From JBFLYE01 sp040756715 [NCBI: bacterium] (GTDB lineage Bacteria; UBA9089; UBA9088), in assembly GCA_040756715.1 (NCBI GenBank), contig JBFLYE010000053.1, positions 1-5,618 on the forward strand: a stretch of DNA of 5,618 nt. Reading direction: 5' to 3'. Within the stretch, counting starts at the first letter, position 1; each line of letters starts with the position of its first letter. A model generated the notes under the pieces. It was given only the letters and a program-made list of their open reading frames with translations, was not told where the DNA came from and ran no database searches. Positions 1 to 5,609 of the stretch are shown one piece after another. The position numbers and the translations under genes are program-made.

Positions 1-13
1 ATCTTAAGGAAAA

Positions 14-128
14 CTTTATATAAAATTTTGAATTTTGAATGTTGAATTTTGAATTAAAAGGGGAAAAATTTTATAAAACTTACCCTTCAATCCAAAATTC
101 AAAATTTAGAATTCAAAATTTTATAAAG
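14..128. repeat. Inverted pair of TTTTGAA-type heptamer repeats
   Basis: The left arm (about 14-55) carries several TTTTGAA heptamers, one degenerate. The right arm (about 91-128) carries the reverse complement, AATTCAAAATT units. Both arms share the outer sequence CTTTATA(TA)AAATTTTGAATT, so they can pair into a long imperfect AT-only stem around a loop of about 35 bases (56-90). The right arm overlaps the last codons and the TGA stop of nadD (stop at 113-115), so the repeat supplies the end of that protein. The stem could slow or end transcription leaving nadD, but it has no GC-rich core followed by a T-run, so I do not call it an intrinsic terminator. There is no gene in 1-112. Confidence 0.8.
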
Positions 129-721
129 TAAAGCCCCTTTTCTTGAATATACCTTTCTACATCATCGGGAAGCAAATATTTTATAGAAAGCCCCTTTTTT
201 ATCCTCTCCCTTATAAGGCTTGATGAAACAGGCAATGTGGGAAATTCAACCAACTCTATTTTTGAATTTTGACTTGCAATTTTGACTTTTGACTTTTGAC
301 TTTTGACTTTAATTTTAAACCCCTCTCTGGTTACGGCAACAAATTTTATCATCCCAAAGAGCTTTTCTATATCCTTCCACTTACAAAGCTCGGGGATTGT
401 ATCTGTGCCTATGATAAAATAATAATCGTTTTTATCGCCATAAATAGATTTTATCTCCCTAATTGTATCTATTGTATATGAATATCCCCCTTTTTTAATT
501 TCAAGGTTCACTGGAATAAATGATTTATTATTCTTTAAGGATAACTTTAACATCTTAAATCTATCTTTTGAATTTGCAATTGGTTTTGGTTTATGTGGAG
601 GAATACCTGATGGAACAAACAAAACCATTTCAAGTTCAAGTTTTTCTTTAACTATTTCTGCGGCTTGGAGATGGCCAAAATGGACAGGGTCAAATACACC
701 ACCCATTATTCCAATCTTCAT
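113..721 (-). CDS. nadD: Nicotinate-nucleotide adenylyltransferase (NadD)
   Basis: This cytosolic enzyme joins nicotinate mononucleotide and ATP to give deamido-NAD, the penultimate step of NAD synthesis. The 202-residue protein opens with the nucleotidyltransferase signature GGVFDPVHFGH (residues 7-17, with HxGH at 14-17). It continues with PPHKP (41-45), GGYSYTIDT (78-86), FIIGTD (102-107) and the ISSTxIR-type motif SSSLIRER (166-173), and ends with the usual YLLPDDVERYIQEKGLY. The order and length fit NadD. The ATG at 721 is the only start that keeps the N-terminal motif, and a GAGGG about 10 bases upstream may serve as ribosome-binding site. The gene lies four bases after the end of a decayed gene and in the same direction as proA, a common partner. 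Residues 138-155 (Lys/Ser/Gln-rich) are encoded by a heptamer array, and the last residues and stop lie in another repeat. Neither touches the catalytic motifs. Confidence 0.95.
   Translation of the reverse strand: MKIGIMGGVFDPVHFGHLQAAEIVKEKLELEMVLFVPSGIPPHKPKPIANSKDRFKMLKLSLKNNKSFIPVNLEIKKGGYSYTIDTIREIKSIYGDKNDYYFIIGTDTIPELCKWKDIEKLFGMIKFVAVTREGFKIKVKSQKSKVKIASQNSKIELVEFPTLPVSSSLIRERIKKGLSIKYLLPDDVERYIQEKGLYFIKF
260..310. repeat. Heptamer tandem array inside nadD
   Basis: Read on the + strand, this is TTTTGAA (260-266), TTTTGAC (267-273), a 6-base break TTGCAA (274-279), then four perfect TTTTGAC copies (280-307) and a partial one. Three heptamers equal 21 bases or seven codons, so the array stays open in the nadD frame. 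It encodes the basic linker of residues about 138-155 (KVKSQKSKVK and following). It is a variant of the TTTTGAA repeat found just past the gene. Confidence 0.9.
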
Positions 722-725
722 AATT

Positions 726-964
726 TTATCCCTCTATTCCAGCTTCCTCCAGACTTTTCTTCAACAAATGTTTTAAATTCAATTTATCTGCCCAACAATA
801 TCCAATCGCCTCCCCTGCACCTTCAATACCCCTAATACATCACTCCACTCTCTATCCGATACCTCGCCACCCATTTTATACCATTGCAATTTACTTAAGA
901 TAGTATCTTCAGGTGTAGAAATATAGGCAGTGTATCGGGTGAGAGTGTTTTCATTTAACTTCAT
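726..964 (-). pseudogene. Truncated, frameshifted AbiEii-like nucleotidyltransferase remnant
   Basis: An ATG-initiated 61-codon frame (964 to 779) encodes the phrases STPEDTILSKLQWYKMGGE and WSDVLGVLKVQG. I recognise these as the C-terminal part of a family usually annotated as hypothetical or AbiEii-like nucleotidyltransferase. It has neither the N-terminal half nor the nucleotidyltransferase GS...D.D motif. After LDI (about 797-805) the family-like sequence moves to another frame: 24 codons from 800 to a TAA at 728-726 read YCWADKLNLKHLL, then KKSLEEAG, matching the expected WAxxLGVxxLLxxAL ending. From memory of the family, about 13 bases are missing at the join. The remnant starts 14 bases after the proA stop and ends four bases before nadD, so it fills that gap exactly. 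The family name rests on recall of typical sequences; the frame switch is read directly. A short expressed protein from the 61-codon frame cannot be excluded. Confidence 0.65.
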
Positions 965-978
965 TCTGCCAAAAAAAT

Positions 979-2208
979 TTATTTTCTAATCTGACCCTCT
1001 CCAAAAATGACGAATTTTGAGGATGTAAGCTCTTTTAGCCCCATTGGACCCCTGGCATGGAGCTTTTGGGTTGATATGCCGATTTCAGCCCCTAAGCCAA
1101 ATTCAAATCCATCGGTGAACCTGGTTGAGACATTTACATAGACACTAGCAGAATCAATCTCCTTAAGAAATCTTAAAGTTTTACTATAAGAATTTGTTAT
1201 AATGGAGTCAGAATGGTGCGAGCCATAATGATTTATATGAAATATTGCCTCATCCAAAGAGGAAACGACTTTTATGGATAAAATAAGGCTTAAATATTCT
1301 GTTTTCCAATCATCCTCTGTGGCAGGAATAATATCTTGGACAATCTCCCTTACCCTTTCATCTCCCCTTATTTCACATCCTGCATCCTTCAATCTTTTTA
1401 TTAAATTTGGTAGAATATCTCTTGCAATATCAGAGTGAACAAGCAATGTCTCCATTGCATTACAAACCCCTGGTCTTTGAACTTTGGCATTATAAGCTAT
1501 ATCTTCTGCCATTTTAAGGTCTGCCTCATTATCAATATAGACATGGCATATCCCCTCTCCATGGCTAATAATAGGAACCTTTGCTCCTTCTCCAATTTCT
1601 TCAATAAGCCTTCTTCCTCCCCGTAATATTATGCAATCTATGTATTCTTTAAGGGATGCTAACTCCTTAACGCCTTCTCTTTCCTCAATAAACCCTATGG
1701 CGTCCTTTAAATCTCCCAAAGCATCCTTTATAAGATTGACAATAAATTTATTGGAATTTAAAGCCTCAGATCCACCTTTTAATATTACAGAATTAGAAGA
1801 TTTAAAGCAGAGAGAAAAGGCATCGGCTGTAACATTTGGCCTTGCCTCATAGATTATCCCAATTACACCTAAAGGGTGCCTCATTTTTCCAACTAGCATC
1901 CCATTCGGTCTCCTTGTCAGATCATAGATCTCAAAAACAGGGTCGGGAAGTAAGGCAACAGCTCTAATTCCAGAAACCATATCCCCTACCCTTTTTTCAT
2001 TAAGCAAAAGCCTATCTGTCAAGGCAGAAGAGAGACCTATTCCTTTTGCATAGCTTAAATCCTTCTCATTCTCCTTAAGCAGAGCTTTTTCTTTTTCAGA
2101 AATTTTACTTGCTATTTTAAAAAGAATATCATCCTTTTCCTTTGAGGAAAGACTAAGGAGTTTATAGGAGACCTCTTTGGCTTTTTTGGCAATTTCTCTT
2201 GTTTCCAT
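979..2208 (-). CDS. proA: Gamma-glutamyl phosphate reductase (ProA)
   Basis: This cytosolic enzyme reduces L-glutamyl-5-phosphate with NADPH to glutamate-5-semialdehyde, the second step of proline synthesis. The 409-residue protein is full length for the family. Landmarks include MRHPLGVIGIIYEARPNVTADA (about 109-130, split here only by naming), LKGGSEALNSN (143-153), and the catalytic cysteine Cys249 in RPGVCNAMETLL. The family C-terminal block VSTRFTDGFEFGLG is followed by LHARGPMGLKEL. The ATG at 2208 starts METREIAKKAK, the normal start of ProA. No Shine-Dalgarno sequence precedes it. A promoter-like element ends six bases upstream, so the message may be leaderless. ProB, which makes the substrate, is not adjacent: the upstream neighbour is divergent. 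Downstream come a pseudogene and nadD on the same strand with no evident terminator, so proA and nadD are probably cotranscribed. Confidence 0.97.
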   Translation of the reverse strand: METREIAKKAKEVSYKLLSLSSKEKDDILFKIASKISEKEKALLKENEKDLSYAKGIGLSSALTDRLLLNEKRVGDMVSGIRAVALLPDPVFEIYDLTRRPNGMLVGKMRHPLGVIGIIYEARPNVTADAFSLCFKSSNSVILKGGSEALNSNKFIVNLIKDALGDLKDAIGFIEEREGVKELASLKEYIDCIILRGGRRLIEEIGEGAKVPIISHGEGICHVYIDNEADLKMAEDIAYNAKVQRPGVCNAMETLLVHSDIARDILPNLIKRLKDAGCEIRGDERVREIVQDIIPATEDDWKTEYLSLILSIKVVSSLDEAIFHINHYGSHHSDSIITNSYSKTLRFLKEIDSASVYVNVSTRFTDGFEFGLGAEIGISTQKLHARGPMGLKELTSSKFVIFGEGQIRK

Positions 2209-2214
2209 AATGTT

Positions 2215-2243
2215 AGTTTAAAAAAAGATAGATTTTTTGTAAA
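2215..2243 (-). promoter_or_regulatory. Putative proA promoter, leaderless geometry
   Basis: On the minus strand a TTTACA -35-like box (2243-2238) and a TAAACT -10-like box (2220-2215) are separated by exactly 17 bases. The -10 box ends six bases before the proA ATG (2208), so transcription would begin at or very near the start codon. No ribosome-binding sequence lies between. The -10 match is only 4 of 6, and AT-rich DNA makes chance matches likely, so this is a reasoned guess. Confidence 0.45.
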
Positions 2244-2289
2244 GGATTTTTATCTTAATTTAAAATAAAAACATTTTCTCTCCATAATT

Positions 2290-2352
2290 TACCTTATCTT
2301 TGGACATAGCCTTTTAAAGGGGGTTTTAAGGCCATATCCAAAGATAAAGGTA
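2290..2352. repeat. 63-base imperfect palindrome between divergent promoters
   Basis: The left arm (2290-2311, TACCTTATCTTTGGACATAGCC in two halves) matches the reverse complement of the right arm (2330-2352) at 20 of 22 positions, with one bulged base. The 18-base centre TTTTAAAGGGGGTTTTAA adds two more pairs. Both mismatches become G-U pairs if the minus strand is transcribed, so the minus-strand RNA would form an unbroken stem of about 24 pairs apart from the bulge. It sits near the midpoint between the two divergent promoters. There is no T-run on either side. It could be an operator region, a mobile palindromic element or a structured RNA. Confidence 0.75.
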
Positions 2353-2389
2353 TTTCTTGCTATCGTTAAATTAAAAAAATAGAATTTTC

Positions 2390-2419
2390 TTGACAGAAAA
2401 GAATTTTGAATGATATTAT
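2390..2419 (+). promoter_or_regulatory. Putative promoter of the rightward unit, near-leaderless
   Basis: A perfect TTGACA -35 box (2390-2395) is followed after 18 bases by TATTAT (2414-2419), a 5 of 6 match to the -10 consensus. A TG one base upstream (2411-2412) makes it an extended -10. Transcription would begin near 2426, leaving about five untranslated A bases before the ATG at 2431. There is no room for a Shine-Dalgarno sequence and none is visible. This is the stronger of the two divergent promoters by sequence. Confidence 0.65.
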
Positions 2420-2430
2420 TTTTTTAAAAA

Positions 2431-3375
2431 ATGAAGTCTATTATTGTTTCGGGAATAGGAAGGTGTGGAAAAAGTTTTTTGTCTATAGGTTTTGCATTAA
2501 ACCTTAAGAATTGCGGGTATTTTAAGCCAATTGGTGAAAGGAGGCTTATGGGTGGCAAAATGATTGATGAAGATATCCCCTTGATGAAGGAGATATGCAA
2601 GCTTTCTTTCTCTGATGAAGAAATATGCCCTGGTCTTTTCTTTCCCGAAAAAGATATTTCTCTAGAAAAAATAAAAGAGGCTTATAATAAAATATCAGAA
2701 GACAAAGATTACATAATTATTGAATCAGACCTTGTAAGGGGAGAAAAAAAGCACTTAGGGGCATTTCATATTGCCAAAGCATTAAATACAAAAATCCTTC
2801 TTGTTATTGAGGAAAAGAATGGATGGGAAGATGAAATGGCATTTTTAAAGGAATTAGGAGGCGAGGCTATCCTTGGTGTGGTATTAAATAAGGCTTCTCA
2901 AACAATTAAAGGTGAATTTTTAGGAATTATTCCAAAAAGGGAGGAATTTTTTTCCCTCTCTGTATCCCAAATTCACGAGGCATTGGATGCAAATCTCTTA
3001 GCCGGAGAGGATGGCATTTCAAAAATGGTTGAGCATATCCTCGTGGGAGCAATGACCCCTCAATATGCCTTAGGATATTTTGAAAGAACAGATAAAAAGG
3101 CAGTAATTACGGGAGGAGACAGGACAGACCTTATTCTTTCAGCCTTAACAGAGGATACATCCTGCATTATTACCACAGGCGATATTATTCCCTCGCCCGA
3201 GGTTATAAGAAAGGCAGAAATAAGAAAAATTCCCATTCTTTCTGTCTCCTGGGACACATTAACCACAGCAGATAAGATTGAAAAAATAATTCCAAGAATA
3301 AACCCCGATAATAAGGTAAAGCTTTCTTTGATAAAAGAGCTTACCGAATCTTTAGCCAATGCAATATTTAAGTAA
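2431..3375 (+). CDS. BioD-like P-loop and DRTGG domain protein
   Basis: The 314-residue protein resembles the N-terminal half of long phosphotransacetylases (dethiobiotin synthetase-like AAA_26 domain plus DRTGG domain), but it has no phosphotransacetylase catalytic domain. Residues 1 to about 190 form the P-loop domain: Walker A GIGRCGKS (8-15), YFKPIG (30-35), the strand YIIIESD (94-100) and VVLNKA (150-155). The acidic strand usually reads EG(A/L)GG in BioD-like proteins, but here it is ESDLVRGE. A DRTGG domain follows at about 205-290, with ITGGDRTDLIL (226-236) and TTGDIIPS (248-255). Stand-alone proteins of this design occur in many bacteria and archaea and are thought to bind nucleotides in a regulatory or synthetase-like role; the reaction is not known. 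The ATG at 2431 directly follows a good promoter and puts the P-loop at the usual N-terminal position. The gene leads a five-gene rightward run. Confidence 0.85.
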   Translation: MKSIIVSGIGRCGKSFLSIGFALNLKNCGYFKPIGERRLMGGKMIDEDIPLMKEICKLSFSDEEICPGLFFPEKDISLEKIKEAYNKISEDKDYIIIESDLVRGEKKHLGAFHIAKALNTKILLVIEEKNGWEDEMAFLKELGGEAILGVVLNKASQTIKGEFLGIIPKREEFFSLSVSQIHEALDANLLAGEDGISKMVEHILVGAMTPQYALGYFERTDKKAVITGGDRTDLILSALTEDTSCIITTGDIIPSPEVIRKAEIRKIPILSVSWDTLTTADKIEKIIPRINPDNKVKLSLIKELTESLANAIFK

Positions 3376-3396
3376 GGATTTAGCAAGAATTTTACT

Positions 3397-3430
3397 GGTG
3401 TTTTGGTGCTTTGGTGCTTTGGTGCTTTGG
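3397..3430. repeat. Octamer tandem array (GGTGCTTT) before the DUF362 gene
   Basis: Four units of eight bases run head to tail: GGTGTTTT (3397-3404), then GGTGCTTT at 3405, 3413 and 3421, ending with a partial GG at 3429-3430. The array lies in the 56-base gap between the DRTGG gene stop (3375) and the DUF362 ATG (3432). The last unit places GGTG seven bases before that ATG, where it could pair with the CACC part of the 16S anti-Shine-Dalgarno end, so the repeat may double as ribosome-binding site. Confidence 0.9.
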
Positions 3431-3431
3431 A

Positions 3432-4508
3432 ATGCCTAAGGTTGCCATTCTTAAAACATCCCCTCAAACCATTATTGATGATTATAAAAGGCTCATTCAC
3501 TTGGTTGAATATGAAAAATGCCTTTCTTGCGAAAGAGACCTTATTCTTAAACTCAATCTCTCCTGGACGAAATACTTTCCATCTTGTTCAACAGAACCCT
3601 GGCAGCTTGATGGTGTTTTAAATTGCCTTATTGAGGATGGTTTTCTTCCCTCAAAGCTATTTCCCGTTGAGAATAAAACCGTGGTTACAAACACCTTAAA
3701 GGGAGCATCTGATAATAAATGGCTCTCTATCTTAAAGAAATACCACTTAAAATTTATAAGCCTTCCTGAGGTAGAATGGACGGTTTTTAAGTTTAAAGAA
3801 AGGCTTCTTGTAATAGATAAGATATTTCCCGAAGGTATTTTAATCCCAAAGATGTTTATAGGAAAAGATATTCTACATCTTCCAACCATAAAGACGCATG
3901 GACACTCAATTACAACAGGGGCTATAAAAAATGCCTTTGGTGGCTTACTAAAGGAATTCAGGCACTATGCCCATAAATACATCCACGAGGCATTGGTTGA
4001 CTTGCTTATTATGCAAAAAGAGCTTCACCCTGGTATTTTTGCTGTAATGGATGGGTGTGTTGCTGGAGATGGTGCAGGTCCTAGGACTATGATTCCTAGG
4101 ATAAAAAATGTCCTATTGGCATCATCTGATTCGGTTGCGATAGATGCTGTATCAGCAAAGCTTATGGGATTTGAACCAATGGAGATTCCATATATTAAAA
4201 TGGCTAATGATATGGGTCTCGGTGTTGGTAAGATCAAGGATATAGAGCTTGTTGGAGATATTGATACAATCAATGAAAATTGGAATTTTAAGGTAAAAAG
4301 AAGCCCTGTTATCTTTGTTGACCAAATGATTAGAAAGGGATTTTTACAAAGGTTTGAAAGAATCCTTCTTCATTCACCATTATGGCGTTGGGCACCAATT
4401 GCCTCAAATTTCTATCACGACATCCTTTGGTATCCAACAATTGGAAGAATAAGGATAAATAAATTTATGAAAACAGAATGGGGAAAGCTCTTTAGGTCTT
4501 ATGAATGA
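3432..4508 (+). CDS. DUF362 domain protein
   Basis: The 358-residue protein matches the DUF362 pattern. It opens with PKVAILKTSP. It then has the region LILKLNLSW...STEPWQLDGVL (37-63), which corresponds to the family's KPNL...TTDP segment, then LPTIKTHGHSITTGAIKNAFGG, then MDGCVAGDGAGP and SDSVAIDAVSAKLMGF. DUF362 proteins have no agreed reaction, and many members carry a ferredoxin-like 4Fe-4S domain. This one has no such C-terminal cluster, but it has an N-terminal CLSC pair (Cys30, Cys33) plus Cys52 and Cys65, whose role is unknown. The C-terminal 60 residues are rich in Trp, Arg and aromatic residues and could lie against a membrane. I chose the ATG at 3432 over a TTG at 3411 because the extra residues come from the octamer array and the family normally begins with xxVAIxK. 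It follows the DRTGG gene by 56 bases and overlaps the next gene by four bases (ATGA). Confidence 0.85.
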   Translation: MPKVAILKTSPQTIIDDYKRLIHLVEYEKCLSCERDLILKLNLSWTKYFPSCSTEPWQLDGVLNCLIEDGFLPSKLFPVENKTVVTNTLKGASDNKWLSILKKYHLKFISLPEVEWTVFKFKERLLVIDKIFPEGILIPKMFIGKDILHLPTIKTHGHSITTGAIKNAFGGLLKEFRHYAHKYIHEALVDLLIMQKELHPGIFAVMDGCVAGDGAGPRTMIPRIKNVLLASSDSVAIDAVSAKLMGFEPMEIPYIKMANDMGLGVGKIKDIELVGDIDTINENWNFKVKRSPVIFVDQMIRKGFLQRFERILLHSPLWRWAPIASNFYHDILWYPTIGRIRINKFMKTEWGKLFRSYE

Positions 4509-4771
4509 AAAAGAGTATATTTTTCCTTCTTTTATTTTTATATCCAGCCTTCTTAGACCTTAAAACTGCAAAAGGATGCTTTTTAAAATGGGAATTTAAA
4601 GAGGGACAATTATATTACGAAGAAGAATTAAAGAAAACAAACAATCCAGAGATACTATTCCCCCTTTGTATTCGCTATCAAAAGCAAGGAAACCTCTTAA
4701 AATTTAGAGATCTAAAAACGGGCTATCCAGAATTAAGGGATGGTATTTTCTTTTATTATCTTTTATGTTAA
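4505..4771 (+). CDS. Small putative exported protein, unknown function
   Basis: This 88-residue protein is not one I recognise. It starts with two lysines and a strongly hydrophobic stretch, SIFFLLLFLYPAFLDL (4-19), typical of a signal peptide or N-terminal anchor; there is no lipobox where one would be expected. The rest (about 25-88) is polar and helical-looking. The segment around GQLYYEEELKKTNNPEILF (34-52) to IRYQKQGN (57-64) recalls a single tetratricopeptide-like helix pair, but too little remains to be sure. Its ATG overlaps the DUF362 stop as ATGA, and its own stop lies seven bases inside the TsaC-family gene, so its reading frame is boxed in by real genes on both sides. That supports translation in the operon. 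It may be a shortened relative of a larger TPR protein. Function unknown. Confidence 0.6.
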   Translation: MKKSIFFLLLFLYPAFLDLKTAKGCFLKWEFKEGQLYYEEELKKTNNPEILFPLCIRYQKQGNLLKFRDLKTGYPELRDGIFFYYLLC

Positions 4772-5361
4772 AGATAAAGGAAAATGAAATAGAAATTGCT
4801 GTTTCTTGTTTAAAAAATGGAGGGATAATTGCCTTTCCAACAGATACAGTCTATGGAATAGGCGTGGATGGAAAGAATAAAGGGGCATATTATAAGATTT
4901 ATAAGATAAAAAAGAGGGAAGAAGACAAGCCAATTCCATTTTTAATAGGAGATATTTCATATTTAGAAATGATGACAGGGAATGTTTCAAAGGAGGCTTT
5001 TAAAATGGCAGAAAGGTTCTGGCCAGGCCCACTTACAATTATCCTTTATTCCTCTCCTGAATTCTTGTGGGTTGGTCCTAAAATTGCCTTAAGGGTTCCT
5101 AATCATCCAATCCCCCTTTTGTTGTTAAAAAGCCTTAAGGGACCAATTGCAGCAACATCGGCAAATATATCAAAGGAAAAAGAGGCAATAAAAGCAGATG
5201 AGGTTTGTGCTTGCCTTTCTTCTTGTATTGATGTTATCATTGATGGAGGAGATGCAAATTTAGGTATTGCATCAACAATTATTGATATGACAGAAAAACC
5301 AAAGATATTAAGGAGGGGGGCAATATATCAGGAGGTTTTAAGATGGATAGAGAGGTTATAA
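4765..5361 (+). CDS. tsaC: L-threonylcarbamoyladenylate synthase (TsaC/YrdC family)
   Basis: This enzyme makes threonylcarbamoyl-AMP from threonine, bicarbonate and ATP. TsaD and partners then transfer the group to A37 of ANN-reading tRNAs (t6A). The 198-residue protein is a single YrdC domain of normal length. Visible motifs are GGIIAFPTDTVYGIG (19-33), KIKKREEDKPIPFLI (47-61), FWPGPLTIIL (85-94), KIALRVPNHP (106-115), PIAATSANIS (127-136), STIID (170-174) and ILRRGAI (181-187). The extra Sua5 domain of the long form is absent, so this is the short TsaC type. The ATG at 4765 overlaps the preceding stop by seven bases. No strong ribosome-binding site is seen, so translation may depend on termination and restart from the upstream gene. 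The 3' end overlaps gatC by 19 bases. Confidence 0.95.
   Translation: MLKIKENEIEIAVSCLKNGGIIAFPTDTVYGIGVDGKNKGAYYKIYKIKKREEDKPIPFLIGDISYLEMMTGNVSKEAFKMAERFWPGPLTIILYSSPEFLWVGPKIALRVPNHPIPLLLLKSLKGPIAATSANISKEKEAIKADEVCACLSSCIDVIIDGGDANLGIASTIIDMTEKPKILRRGAIYQEVLRWIERL
5330..5335 (+). promoter_or_regulatory. Strong ribosome-binding site for gatC, inside tsaC
   Basis: A perfect AGGAGG lies seven bases before the gatC ATG at 5343, within the last codons of tsaC. It decides the gatC start and shows that this cell uses canonical Shine-Dalgarno initiation for internal operon genes, in contrast to the bare starts at 2208 and 2431. Confidence 0.85.
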
Positions 5362-5609
5362 GATACATCGCAGGCCTTTCCAATATTTACCTTACCCCGG
5401 ATGAGGAAGAAAAGCTAACAAAGGAATTGACAAAAATCATTGAATACATTTCAAAGATTAGCGAGGTTTTAGAAGATGCGCCTTTTTACTTAGAAGAAAA
5501 AGAAAGGCGGATGAGACCAGATGAGGTAAAACCAGGTCTTTCATCCATTTCAAGCCTTTCAAAATACATTGAGGATAACCAATTTAAGGTTCCAAAGGTG
5601 ATAGAGTGA
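5343..5609 (+). CDS. gatC: Asp-tRNA(Asn)/Glu-tRNA(Gln) amidotransferase subunit C
   Basis: GatC is the small subunit that holds GatA and GatB together in the amidotransferase that turns Glu-tRNA(Gln) into Gln-tRNA(Gln), and in many species Asp-tRNA(Asn) into Asn-tRNA(Asn). The 88-residue protein is close to the usual 95 or so. It has the N-terminal helix pattern VIRYIAGLSNIYLTPDEEEK (5-24), a long helical middle through KIIEYISKISEV, the conserved MRPDEVKPGLS (about 56-66) and the hallmark C-terminus FKVPKVIE (81-88). The start is fixed by an AGGAGG seven bases upstream, and the gene overlaps tsaC by 19 bases. The complete stop lies nine bases before the window end, so gatA, its usual partner, may follow outside the window. 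Confidence 0.93.
   Translation: MDREVIRYIAGLSNIYLTPDEEEKLTKELTKIIEYISKISEVLEDAPFYLEEKERRMRPDEVKPGLSSISSLSKYIEDNQFKVPKVIE

Noticed and set aside
2290-2352. Intrinsic transcription terminator
   Set aside because: The palindrome lies between two divergent promoters where no transcript needs to end, and no T-run follows either arm.
2401-2412. GAATTTTGAATG in the promoter spacer as another copy of the heptamer repeat
   Set aside because: Fewer than two units are present, which is expected by chance in DNA this AT-rich.
3411-3431. Upstream TTG start adding seven residues to the DUF362 protein
   Set aside because: The added residues are translated from the octamer array and do not resemble the family N-terminus; the ATG at 3432 gives the expected start.
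3060-3500. Long open frame on the minus strand opposite the DRTGG and DUF362 genes
   Set aside because: It runs antisense to a convincing P-loop/DRTGG gene and through the octamer array, and its translation shows no recognisable motif.
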